A DNA stretch of 64,000 nt. Source: Solea solea (taxonomy: Eukaryota > Chordata > Actinopteri > Pleuronectiformes > Soleidae). The notes beneath the pieces were generated by a model. It had not been told where the DNA came from. It saw only the letters and a program-made list of their open reading frames with translations, and ran no database searches. Numbering within the stretch: the stretch's first letter is position 1; every line of letters starts with the position of its first letter. The position numbers were made by a program, and so were the translations under genes. Where the stretch lies: NCBI RefSeq assembly GCF_958295425.1, contig NC_081138.1:27945914-28009913 (forward strand). Direction: 5' to 3'. Positions 50,877 to 60,519 of the stretch are shown here, piece by piece.

Positions 50877-53800
50877 CTGGAGGTACATTAGATGGAGGCA
50901 GACAATAAAAGACTATTTCAAAACACAAGACGTGGGCTGTTTGTTCAACTTTTTCTTACATTTTTCTCAAAGTTTTCCAGGCTGAATTGGTTTGGCTTGC
51001 AGAATAAGTCTGTGCGGTGCATGCGGCCCGTGTTGAGGATGATGTTTGTGCCCCTCGGTACCCGGTAGCCATCGATGACGTCGTCGTTCAGCGCTCGCCG
51101 CATGGTGATATCCACCACAGGGTGGAAGCGCAGACATTCGTTTATGAAGCTCTCGAGCACATGCAGCTTGGGAAGATCTCCATTCTGCAGCTGTCGCTCC
51201 CCTGTAGTGAGACAACGGTGATTAAGTTAAAAATGAATGCCATAATAAAAGTTAATGAAGCCAACCCTGAATACCTTCATGAAACTCTTTTATTAACCTG
51301 GTTCAGCGAGATGTTGATTCAACATTTTACAGATTTTTTATATAGAATTTGTTCCTCACTTGTTACCACATCCAAAGACATCCAATGACATTATTTTTTG
51401 ACTGATTGTGGACGACATACTATACTATGACTTTTATGACTGATTTTGGACGACGTACTAATGTATGACTTGTTTTGTCAATTTTGGACGACATACTAAA
51501 GTAAGACTTTGTCAAATTTTGGACGACATACTAAAGTAAGACTTTTTTGTCAAATTTTGGATGACATATTAAAGTATGACCTTTTGGTCAAATTTTGGAT
51601 GACATACTAACCTTTGACTTTTTGGTCAAATTTTGGACGACGTACTAATGTATGACTTTTTTGTCAAATTTTGGACGACATACTAACCTATGACTTTTTG
51701 GTCAAATTTTGGACGACATACTAAAGTGTGTCTTTTTTTGTCAAATTTTGGATGACATATTAAAGTATGACCTTTTGGTCAAATTTTGGATGACATACTA
51801 ACCTTTGACTTTTTGGTCAAATTTTGGACGACGTACTAATGTATGACTTTTTTGTCAAATTTTGGACTACGTACTAAAGTGTGTCTTTTTTTGTCAAATT
51901 TTGGACAACATACTAAAGTAAGACTTTTTTGTCAAATTTTGGACGACATACTAACCTATGACTTCTTTGTCAAATTTTGGACGACATACTAAAGTATTAC
52001 TTTTTTGTCAGAATTTGGACGACATACTAACCTATGACTTTTTTGTCAAATTTTGGACGACATACTAAAGTAAGACTTTTTTGTCAAATTTTGGACGACA
52101 TACTAACCTATGACTTTTTGGTCAAATTTTGGACGACGTACTAAAGTGTGTCTTTTTTTGTCAAATTTTGGATGACATATTAAAGTATGACCTTTTGGTC
52201 AAATTTTGGATGACATACTAACCTTTGACTTTTTGGTCAAATTTTGGACGACGTACTAATGTATGACTTTTTTGTCAAATTTTGGACGACGTACTAAAGT
52301 GTGTCTTTTTTTTTCAAATTTTGGACAACGTACTAAAGTAAGACTTTTTTGTCAAATTTTGGACGACATACTAACCTATGACTTTTTGGTCATATTTTGG
52401 ACGACATACTAACCTATGACTTTTTTGTTAAATTTTGGACGACATACTAACCTATGACTTCTTTGTCAAATTTTGGACGACATACTAAAGTATTACTTTT
52501 TTGTCAGAATTTGGACGACATACTAACACTAAAGTGTGTCTTTTTTTGGTCAAATTTTGGATGACATATTAAAGTATGACCTTTTGGTCAAATTTTGGAT
52601 GACATACTAACCTTTGACTTTTTGGTCAAATTTTGGACGACGTACTAATGTATGACTTTTTTGTCAAATTTTGGACGACGTACTAAAGTGTGTCTTTTTT
52701 GTCAAATTTTGGACAACGTACTAAAGTAAGACTTTTTTGTCAAATTTTGGACGACATACTAACCTATGACTTTTTGGTCATATTTTGGACGACATACTAA
52801 CCTATGACTTTTTTGTTAAATTTTGGACGACATACTAACCTATGACTTCTTTGTCAAATTTTGGACGACATACTAAAGTATTACTTTTTCGTCAGAATTT
52901 GGACGACATACTAACCTATGACTTTTTTGTCAAATTTTGGACAACGTACTAAAGTAAGACTTTTTTGTCAAATTTTGGACGACATACTAACCTATGACTT
53001 TTTGGTCAGATTTTGGACGACATACTAACCTATGACCTTTTGGTCATATTTTGGACGACATACTAACCTATGACTTTTTTGTTAAATTTTGGACGACATA
53101 CTAACCTATGACTTCTTTGTCAAATTTTGGACGACATACTAAAGTATTACTTTTTTGTCAAATTTTGGACGACATACTAACCTATGACTTCTTTGTCAAA
53201 TTTTGGACGACATACTAAAGTATTACTTTTTTGTCAGAATTTGGAAGACATACTAACCTATGACTTTTTTGTAAAATTTTGGACGACATATTAATGTATG
53301 ACTTTTTTTTGTCAAATTTTGGACGGCGTACTAAAGTATGACTTTTTGATCACATTTTGGACGACATACTAAAGTATGACTTTTTTGTCAAATTTAGGAC
53401 GACGTACTAAAGTATGACTTTGTAGCTTAACTACACAAATAAAGAAGAATTACGTCCTTTCTGACATGCACCGTAGTTCCCCGATGTGCTGGGAAAAGGG
53501 AGGAGTGAGTGAAAGAGTCTTTTAAATGTTGGTATACCTACATGAAGGGAGAATTTATTATTTTCATGGCTCTTGTCCTATTAGTACTAATGTATCCAAT
53601 AAAAATGCAACTTAGAGTATTTTTAAAAAAATGATTTACACTACTACAACATTGAGTAGTAGTGTAGATTCTGTACTTAATTTTAGTTTTAAATGTCATT
53701 ACTATGGTGGATAAAACATAGTCTGTATTAGACATAGTAGTAGTCGTGTTTTCAGGTTTGGTTTCTCACCCACAACGGTGTCGATCTCTCGCAGCAGCTG

Positions 53801-55970
53801 CAGCTCCACGTCTGGATGCTGTTTGAGGAGCAGCAGCATGAAGAAGACACTGATGGACATGGTGTCAGGAGCGGCGATCACCATCTCCAGCACACACTGT
53901 GTCACGTTCTCGGCTGACAGCTCACCGTGGTTCTGAAAAAAACACAAGCACACACTTGTGGATAAGTCGACGCCTTCCATGTGGAAGACGAAGTGCAGGA
54001 AACTTCCTGTTATGATATGTTATGTTATGTTATGTTATGTAGAGGGACGCCAAATTCAAAATGGCAGTCTTCCTGTTGAGTTTTTGGTCCCAACAGACTT
54101 TATTGTTCGGCTTGGACTGTGACATGTTTCCACCCAGTTTCGTGAAGTTTCGATTTGGTAGAGATGGGAATCCATATGGGTATCAGTTAGTATCGGTCAA
54201 AATCACTGGATCAGATATCAGACAGATGCAAATGTAATGTCCTATACTGTATATCACATGCTTCACTGTGCACAGACTGAAAAAAGGGTAAATAAAAATC
54301 AGCAAAAGCATTTTTAGCTGAGTCATGTTTGGGCTGTTTATTTCTTCTTTTTGGGAGATAAAATATTTGTTACACAGTTGGAGAATTGTGTCATTGAAAA
54401 ATGTGTTTCATACGTTCATAAATGGTCTAAAATGACTGTGTCGGACTAATATCGATAATATCGGTAGCTACACAAGTTTGTGATATCGGTATTGGTATCG
54501 CACACAAAAAAGTGGTATCGTCCCATCCCTAAAATTTGATGCAACTTCATTTGGCTGATTTCCGTGCCAATTTTCGTCTTTTTTCACCAACGTTTCGGAC
54601 TTCAAAAATGCATAAGAATGGAAATAATAATAATGATTCCATGAATTCAATTTGATTCTCACTCTTACCTGTGCAAATATGAGCTCTGTGGTGAAGTTGA
54701 TGTTGTCCAGTTTGTCTGCCTGATCCACTTCTCTCCTCTTCTGCTCTACGAGATCCTCTATGGCATCGTGCAGCTCCTGGCTGTGAGAAAACAGACACAT
54801 ACTGCATTGTTTTTTTTTGTTGGGTTAAAAAATAAATAAAAACACTGGGCTTGTTCATATGAAGAAACACAATCGGTTGAATAACCGAGTGAGAAATAAA
54901 GAGAGGAGACTCACACTGCTTTCTTATTCCTCTGGTGAATCCAGGCAAACTTGAAGTAGATGTCGGGTTTGATCAGCACACTCTGCCACGTGTCAAAATA
55001 CTTGTGAATCTTCAGCAGCAGCTCTTTCTCTGCACACACAGAGTTTACAGATGCATCAAAATATGCAACACAGGAGTTGACTATTATTAATACAAATGAA
55101 ACATACAAAATTGTGTTCATTATAGTTATGTTATTTATGCCAAATTAATAATTTGACATCAAATCACAAAACTGAACTAGTATTACTTTCAAATCTGGTG
55201 ATACTACACTTCAAATGAAAAATAACAAAAACAGCAGACATTGCATTGGCTGCACAGCTTTGGTTTTTAAAACTTGAAACAGATGTGCAAATGTGCACTA
55301 AATGTGCAATCTTCAACTAAAAAATAAAAAGAAATAACTAAAAGCTAATTAGATGTCTAATATGTCCATATGAGCTTAGTTTACTTATGCTAAACAGCAA
55401 ATCACATGGCTGTAATGCATTTAAACATGTAGGTGTGGTCAAGCTGCCCTGCTGAATCTCAGTTTTTCATCTACTGGGAATCTCTTGGGTTTACAGAAAA
55501 TGGTCTAAAAACATAAATATCCATTGAGCAGTAGTTGAAAATGCATTGTTGATGCTGGAGGTCAGAGGAGAACGACCAGCCGGCTTCAAAATAACCTCAC
55601 TCAAAACACGTCAAACCTTAAAGCAGACGACCACGCCGCATGTCGCTCCTGACACTTTATGTGTACCTAATAAAGTGCAAATGCACAGCAACTAAACAAA
55701 CTGCAGCTAATAAACTAAAATCACACAGTGTCCACCTGTGTTGAGGATGTTTCGGTCAAAGCAAAGACTAAAGTACACACACACACACACACGTGTACTC
55801 ACCATCGACAGGAACACCCAGGAAGAGTCTGTTGGAGATGTCGACCACGGTGCAGCGCAGCAAACTGAGCACGTCCACGTGACCCAGACTGTCCAGGTCG
55901 TCCAGGTGAGTCTGCGTGGACGAGACACAGACCTCCACTGTCCTCTGCAAACCTGGACCTGTGAGAGCTG

Positions 55971-56001
<31 letters not shown>

Positions 56002-58225
56002 ACCACCAAATGTTTAAAATCAGTGAATAACTGGATGGACTAGACTATAACAAATTTAAATGAGGTTAAAGCTACACACAAAAAAAAAAGAAAACGGTTG
56101 GGTATAAAACCTAAATTAATTTAGTTCAGTCAATCTGTAAGTTATAAAAAGACAACCTTTTTCTTTTTCACCTGCTGCTTTAAAAATCCAATAATTAAAC
56201 TTAACATCTATCTAAAATACATACTGTTCAATCACGGAATGAGTTAAATGCAAACTTAAAAATGATGTTTTAATCCAAATCTTTACTTTTGTTATCTTTG
56301 TTTCCTTAATTTTTTTGTAATATAAAGAGAAAAAGAAGAGAGACATTGACATGAATATAATAGCTAAATAAGCAGAAAATGTCAAAATCATGGCATAAAT
56401 TTGAAGTTTAAAGACATTATTAAGTTCACACCTCTTTCCTACTCCTTTCAGACACAGACCACTGGTGTGGTTATATTCTCTATGTTATAAATGATTTATT
56501 TATATTTATATGCTGTTACCTTTGGTGAAGTAGAAGCGAATCTTCTTCCACAGAGTCATGTTGTTGTTGAAAATGACGCCTCTCTCGTGCATGCCGATGC
56601 AGCTCAGTCCCTGCTCGCTCCCAAAACGTGACGAGTAAAGTCCATTCTTCAGAACGTGGTGCACAGCTGATGGTCTAATTGTAAAAAAATGTACAAAAAA
56701 ACAAACAAATTGTGAATCTACTCTTGGACTGTTTGACAGCTTCCTTTCTGAGAATTAAAGCTGCAGTGTGTAACTTTTCGCTGATGTTATTATTCTGCCT
56801 CTGTTTGTTTTTTTGTGAACAGAAATGATTATGACATTATTTGTGACTTTATCTGAATAAACAACACTTTCAGGCCCGCCTCTGTTTGTTGGAACATTAC
56901 ACAAATCACTTCCTATGTGCAGCGCTGTAATGTCGCCTGGTGACGCGTGATCTAAACACCTCTATACTGAGAAACACAGAGAGTCATGTGGAGCGGATAC
57001 AATTACTGTACTGCCTTTTAATTAGTTTTTACAGCGGGTTTGCTAATTAAATAAAATAAAATAACTCAACCCAATTAACTACATAACAAATTATGAATGA
57101 ATGAAAGTGCTGTATCAAAAACAACCTTGTATGAAATTCATTTACAAAGAAGAAAACTATTCACATTTTCGCTACAATTTTAGTTAGTTTTATAAACATA
57201 CAATTGTTTCAGTTAGTTATCTTTTTTAAAAAAGTAAAGAAATATTATTTCAGTAAACGAAAATGTTTCAGTTTCCATTATTTCGTTACTTTTCGTTACC
57301 TATTAAATAACCTTGGTGTGTACTCATTTGACAGTAGTTTAAAGCTCCAGTGTGTAACTTCTAAAGACCTAAAGTTCAAAAACAACCTGGTGGAAGTCAA
57401 AATAAAAGCAGACATGAAGTGAGCTTCTGCTGTGAGTGACAGAGATGGTGCAGCTTTGTCACACACTCACAGAGACGGTCTGCATGAGGAAGAAACTGTT
57501 ACATGTAGGTGCTTCTTGGGTGTTTTTTCAGCCAAGGAGTAAAATCAGTAACATCAAACTTTCTCCACTTTCTGAAAGAACAACTCTAGGTCCATATTCC
57601 AAGTGTTTGCTGCCTTCTCGCTTTTCTCATGTAGCTATTATCCTTCCACCTGTGCATCAGTGGTGATTTAAACATTATGTGTGCAGCGTGGGAATGTAAC
57701 GATCGAAACACGTGTGGAGAATGTAACCAAAATGTAACAGATATTCACTTATATTTAAAAGTTACGCACGTCAGTTTTAGCAGAGAACCAACCTGCTGAT
57801 TACGAGCGTCTCCTCTCCATTTATCCACACTCTGACGATGTCTCCATATTTGTCGTTGTAGTAGTTGCTGGCTGTGCCGATACCAGTCCACAGGAATCTC
57901 ACATACGACAGAAGTGGCCCCAAACCCAGGCAGAAAGAAGGACCTGTTGTGGGAAGTGACAGTAAGTATAAATCAAAAAAGAAAAAGAAAAAGACACTTC
58001 CATTCAAATCTGTGCTGTGTCTACAGTACCTGGGACGCTTTTCTTCTCCGTGTGGCTCCACGCAGCCAGCAGGAGACACACGAGCAGCAGTAAGGTTCTG
58101 GTCGCCATAGCGACGCCCGGTGACCCCGCTGCAGTGACATTGGGGGACATGGAGACCAGGTCTGAAGCCATGGCGTCCAAACCTACTGGAGTCATCGCCA
58201 GGTCACACGCAGGCATCAGATCCAT
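50613..58225 (-). CDS. cyp19a1a: Gonadal cytochrome P450 aromatase, 9 coding exons, complete
   Basis: Aromatase converts androgens (testosterone, androstenedione) to estrogens in the endoplasmic reticulum, using electrons from NADPH-P450 reductase; in fish the gonadal form drives ovarian differentiation. Coding exons, in transcript order: 58030-58225, 57793-57943, 56520-56674, 55803-55967, 54915-55029, 54669-54780, 53770-53932, 50960-51201, 50613-50876. All joins use GT/AG and keep frame, giving 1563 bp and 520 residues, the usual teleost length. Visible signatures are a hydrophobic N-terminal anchor (about residues 44-56), the I-helix AAPDT (D321, T322), the K-helix ExxR (E374, R377) and the heme loop [10 protein letters not shown] with ligand C449. 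All sit 12 residues beyond the human numbering, as expected from the longer fish N-terminus. The N-terminus ([13 protein letters not shown]) and the neighbour tnfaip8l3 point to the ovarian a1a paralogue rather than brain a1b. Nothing is broken. Confidence 0.97.
50960..51201 (-). CDS. cyp19a1a: cyp19a1a coding exon 8, K-helix (residues 353-433)
   Basis: Acceptor CACTACAG|GG. Encodes [30 protein letters not shown] (ExxR = E374/R377), [17 protein letters not shown] and [11 protein letters not shown]. Donor AAT|GTAAGA at 50960/50959, phase 0. Confidence 0.96.
51202..53769 (-). other. cyp19a1a: cyp19a1a intron 7, expanded by a satellite array
   Basis: At 2568 bp this is by far the largest intron of the gene; the others are 83, 86, 134, 552, 736, 773 and 1118 bp. 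About 2.0 kb of it (51396-53422) is tandem 38-bp repeats, leaving about 200 bp of unique DNA at the exon 8 side and about 350 bp at the exon 7 side. The splice sites at both ends are canonical and lie outside the array. Confidence 0.95.
51396..53422. repeat. 38-bp satellite array 2 inside cyp19a1a intron 7 (about 53 monomers)
   Basis: Same 38-bp period and core as array 1, but the variable block is GTCAA (TTTTTTGTCAAATTTTGG) and the TATACTATG part is TAACCTATG, TAAAGTAAG, TAAAGTGTG or TAATGTATG. The first one to two monomers (51400-51450) carry the array 1 form (ACTATACTATGAC, TATGACTGATTTTGG), linking the two arrays. Five-monomer and about ten-monomer blocks repeat (CCTTTGACTTTTTGGTC at about 51610, 51800, 52220, 52612). 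Confidence 0.97.
53770..53932 (-). CDS. cyp19a1a: cyp19a1a coding exon 7, I-helix (residues 299-353)
   Basis: Acceptor TTTTTCAG|AAC. Encodes [20 protein letters not shown] followed by APDTMSIS, with the catalytic acid-alcohol pair D321/T322 of the oxygen-activation groove, then [19 protein letters not shown]. Donor G|GTGAGA at 53770/53769. It is followed by the array-bearing intron 7. Confidence 0.96.
54008..54040. repeat. (TTATG)n microsatellite
   Basis: Five to six TTATG units in cyp19a1a intron 6. Confidence 0.85.
54041..54160 (+). mobile_element. Teleost interspersed repeat (AAAATGGCAGTCTTCCTGTTG type), left part
   Basis: AAAATGGCAGTCTTCCTGTT, CAACAGACTTTATTGTTCGG and CCCAGTTTCGTGAAGTTTCG belong to a common teleost repeat. 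It is cut at about 54160 and appears to resume at 54532-54612 (TTTGATGCAACTTCATTTGG). Confidence 0.55.
54160..54531. mobile_element. hAT-like MITE nested in intron 6 repeat
   Basis: Ends AGAGATGGGA and (minus strand) AGGGATGGGACGATACCAC form terminal inverted repeats; the interior is rich in TATCGG/ATCGATA words. It interrupts the surrounding repeat. Confidence 0.6.
54669..54780 (-). CDS. cyp19a1a: cyp19a1a coding exon 6 (residues 261-298)
   Basis: Acceptor TTCTCACAG|C. Encodes [20 protein letters not shown] and [15 protein letters not shown], the G to H helices. Donor CAG|GTAAGA at 54669/54668, phase 0. Intron 5 is 134 bp. Confidence 0.95.
54915..55029 (-). CDS. cyp19a1a: cyp19a1a coding exon 5 (residues 223-261)
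   Basis: Acceptor TGTGTGCAG|AG. Encodes [36 protein letters not shown], the F-G helix and membrane-contact region. Donor GT|GTGAGT at 54915/54914, phase 2. Confidence 0.95.
55776..55794. repeat. (CA)n microsatellite beside exon 4 donor
   Basis: About nine CA units, 9 bp from the exon 4 donor of cyp19a1a. Confidence 0.85.
55803..55967 (-). CDS. cyp19a1a: cyp19a1a coding exon 4 (residues 168-223)
   Basis: Acceptor TGTGTGTCAG|CT; the tract before it is an extended TG dinucleotide run that doubles as the microsatellite at 55972-56000. Encodes [19 protein letters not shown] through [18 protein letters not shown]. Donor G|GTGAGT at 55803/55802. Confidence 0.95.
55972..56000. repeat. (CA)n microsatellite at exon 4 acceptor
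   Basis: About 14 CA units (TG on the coding strand) directly preceding the exon 4 acceptor; it replaces a normal polypyrimidine tract. Confidence 0.9.
56520..56674 (-). CDS. cyp19a1a: cyp19a1a coding exon 3 (residues 116-168)
   Basis: Acceptor AATTAG|A. Translates to [46 protein letters not shown], the B to C helix region conserved in all aromatases. Donor G|GTAACA at 56520/56519. The exon has no Met-initiated reading frame of 60 codons or more, so it was read directly from the sequence. Confidence 0.93.
56757..57005 (+). mobile_element. MITE family A copy in cyp19a1a intron 2
   Basis: Starts AAAGCTGCAGTGTGTAACTT, with internal ATTATTCTGCCTCTGTTTG, CACTTCCTATGTGCAG and ATACTGAGAAACACAGAGAG, shared with the 62523 copy. 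The right terminus is missing. Confidence 0.75.
57340..57779 (+). mobile_element. MITE with family A termini, ending 13 bp from an aromatase splice donor
   Basis: Left end TAAAGCTCCAGTGTGTAACT, right end (minus strand) TAAAACTGACGTGCGTAACT. The interior differs from the other family A copies. Its right edge lies 13 bp from exon 2 of cyp19a1a, within intron 2. Confidence 0.65.
57793..57943 (-). CDS. cyp19a1a: cyp19a1a coding exon 2 (residues 66-116)
   Basis: Acceptor CCCACAACAG|GT. The exon encodes [13 protein letters not shown] through [15 protein letters not shown] and [12 protein letters not shown], the A-helix and first beta strands. Donor AG|GTTGGT at 57793/57792. Intron 1 is only 86 bp. 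Confidence 0.95.
58030..58225 (-). CDS. cyp19a1a: cyp19a1a coding exon 1 (residues 1-66)
   Basis: ATG at 58225-58223 begins [13 protein letters not shown], the family N-terminus. The exon carries an N-x-T sequon at N29 and the hydrophobic anchor [14 protein letters not shown], and ends in the proline-rich hinge KKSVPG. The donor is G|GTACTG at 58030/58029 and the exon ends in phase 1. A further in-frame ATG lies at 58315-58313 with no intervening stop; I chose the downstream one because it matches the family start. Confidence 0.95.
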
Positions 58226-58430
58226 GAGAGGAGAGATTTTTACAAAACAAAACGTTGACGCGCGACCGCACAAACCCAGAGACTGGTCCAAAGTGATGGA
58301 GGCTACCTTCAACAAGCTCTGTCTCTTTATGAGCAGCCCGAGCTGGTGAGCAGCCAGGTCAGGGCGAAATCAAAAGTCACAACACAGGAGGGAAACAGTA
58401 AACAATTCACGTCTAACCTTGAGGAGTTTG
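58226..58430 (-). promoter_or_regulatory. cyp19a1a: Proximal promoter and 5' leader of cyp19a1a
   Basis: Upstream of the start codon I see: an ATAAAGAG TATA-like box (58321-58330 region, about 100 bp before ATG); an AGGTCA nuclear-receptor half site on the plus strand (58356-58361); a forkhead core GTAAACAA on the plus strand (58398-58405), the class of site bound by FOXL2; and TCAAGGTTA on the minus strand (58414-58422), one base from the NR5A1/SF-1 consensus YCAAGGYCA. Known teleost cyp19a1a promoters are driven by Foxl2 and Nr5a1, so the combination fits. The motifs are visible; their use is inferred. Confidence 0.55.
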
Positions 58431-58684
58431 GATTTGATCCAGTGCCCTTGAGGGAACAGGAATTCCTTCCACACGGACGTGTTGTGATGCAGCTTTGGAG
58501 CGAGATTCGATTTATGGAGTGTATTTGACATTTTGATGATGTGAAGCACTCCTGTACTACTCCTTTAGAACATCAGAAGAATCTGGCGGAGGCACCTGCA
58601 CGGTCACTGATAATGAAACTATTTATGTCATCGGAATCTGCAAAATGTCTTTTTTTAGATTAACATTCATGGGTTAGACAGGGA

Positions 58685-58686
58685 CC

Positions 58687-58740
<54 letters not shown>

Positions 58741-59121
58741 TCTATCTATGTAACTAGATAGCTAGCTGTGTCGCTAGATAGATAGATAGATAGATAGATA
58801 GCTATGTAACTAGATAGATAGATATGTAACTAGATAGCTAGCTAGATAGATAGCTATGTCGCTAGATAGCTAGCTACGTAGCTAGATAGCTAGCTATGTA
58901 GCTAGATAGCTATGTAACTAGATAGCTATCTAGCTAGATAGCTATGTCGCTAGATAGATAGATAGATAGCTATGTAACTAGATAGCTAGCTAGCTAGATA
59001 GCTTTGTCGCTAGATAGCTAGCTATGTAGCTAGATAGCTATGTAACTAGATAGCTAGCTAGCTATGTAGCTAGATAGATAGCTATGTCGCTAGATAGATA
59101 GATGATAGATAGATAGTTATG

Positions 59122-59160
<39 letters not shown>

Positions 59161-59165
59161 CTATG

Positions 59166-59204
<39 letters not shown>

Positions 59205-59265
59205 CTATGTAACTAGATAGCTAGCTAGATAGATAGCTATGTCGCTAGATAGCTAGATAGATAGC

Positions 59266-59298
<33 letters not shown>

Positions 59299-59300
59299 GG
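58685..59300. repeat. GACA/GATA (Bkm-type) simple-repeat array
   Basis: Order on the plus strand: (CTGT)n to about 58722, (CTAT)n to about 58748, then GATA-based DNA with a loose higher-order unit built from GCTATGTAACTAGATAGCTA, GCTATGTCGCTAGATAG and (GATA)n, ending in perfect (GATA)n. About 615 bp, starting 460 bp upstream of the cyp19a1a ATG. Confidence 0.96.
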
Positions 59301-59400
59301 CAATTAACTCTTTAAAAATATACAATTTGATTTGAATACAAATAGCTATCTAGTTATCTGTGTTCAAATCAAAGTGTATATATGTTTAAAGAGATAATTG
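59301..59400. repeat. Inverted repeat abutting the GATA array
   Basis: Arm CAATTAACTCTTTAAAAATA...TTTGATTTGAATAC (59301-59339) pairs with GTGTTCAAATCAAA...GTTTAAAGAGATAATTG (59361-59400), with a 21-nt loop containing AGCTATCTAG. Probably a small foldback MITE. Confidence 0.85.
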
Positions 59401-59881
59401 TTTATACTGTAAACAGCATAAATGTTCATAAAAAAAAATGTAAAATGTATTCAGTAAGTGAAAAGAAGGCAGGAACTAAAAGGTTGAAACGTTTTCCGGC
59501 TGCTTTTTTAAACAATTCTGTATTCATGTATTCATTGTATCTGTACTGTATTGCATTTATGTTATTGTACTATTTTACTTATTTCACATTTAATCTACCT
59601 TTCTAAGACATCATTATTTTATCAACCGCTTTATTTCTTTTCTACTCCTTTTATGTCTTCTCCAGTTTTGTCTATGCGCTTTTAAACATTGAATCCATAG
59701 CATATGAAAATTATTATTGAAATATTTGTTCGCCTCTGCCAGTAGATGGAGAACCAGAGCTGTGATCCATGAAATTAGATGTGCCAGGTTTTCTGCAGCC
59801 AAAGCTCATTTATTGTTATAAAAACAAAATCATCAACATAAACCGACTGTTATGAAACACACACTGTATGTGGTTCACTCA

Positions 59882-59911
59882 CTTCATGCTGCTGCTGCTG
59901 CTGCTGCTGTT
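59882..59911. repeat. (CTG)n trinucleotide run
   Basis: About eight CTG units. Confidence 0.9.
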
Positions 59912-60424
59912 GAAGTCAGGACGTTACGTCATAATATCCACGGCACTGATTCCACTGCATCCTGTAATCATGAGATAATAAGTGTTTAGTGACAGATGCA
60001 TATTTAAGCTAAAGAGAGAAAGAAGAGCTTCAAGGCTCTGCATCACACTGCATGCAAGAGGAAATACAGCAGGTGGAGTTACAGCTACTTTTCATCATTT
60101 CTTTAACATGTTCTATGAGTTCATTCTGAATTTGGAAAAACTGCTTTCTATTTTAGTGAAGATGGAAACTGCTACAATGATGAAATTTGGATATTATAGA
60201 ATTTAACGACTGTTTTATAACTATGTCATCTATTTCTGGATTTTGTACATTTTTTGATTTACAAATTGTTGTGATCAAACAACTGTATGACTCTGTTCTT
60301 TGAGCAGTAGAATTCACCTGTGAAACCTGTCTTATTGTCGACATTTGGCTATGTTGTACATTCACAGATGTGAAAATGCACGTTTTATAATTTATTACCT
60401 TTATCTTTACTGTCTTTGCTGCTG

Positions 60425-60490
60425 TGACACTGTACATTTCCACACTACAGGACTAATAAAGGGTCCTAAGGACTAATCTTATCTTATCTT
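60425..60490 (+). mobile_element. Retroposon 3' tail
   Basis: GGACTAATAAAGGGTCC followed by ATCTTATCTTATCTT, the tail type of fish retroposons. The upstream body is not recognised. Confidence 0.45.
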
Positions 60491-60519
60491 TGTGTTTTCG
60501 ACCTGTTTGCAGACATCTG

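Noticed and set aside
51396..53422. TACTAAC branch-point motifs (as in yeast introns) in the intron 7 array
   Set aside because: They are on the plus strand, opposite to cyp19a1a transcription, so they cannot serve its splicing.
50613..58225. Brain aromatase cyp19a1b
   Set aside because: The N-terminus [13 protein letters not shown], the C-terminal tail and linkage to tnfaip8l3 fit the gonadal a1a gene.
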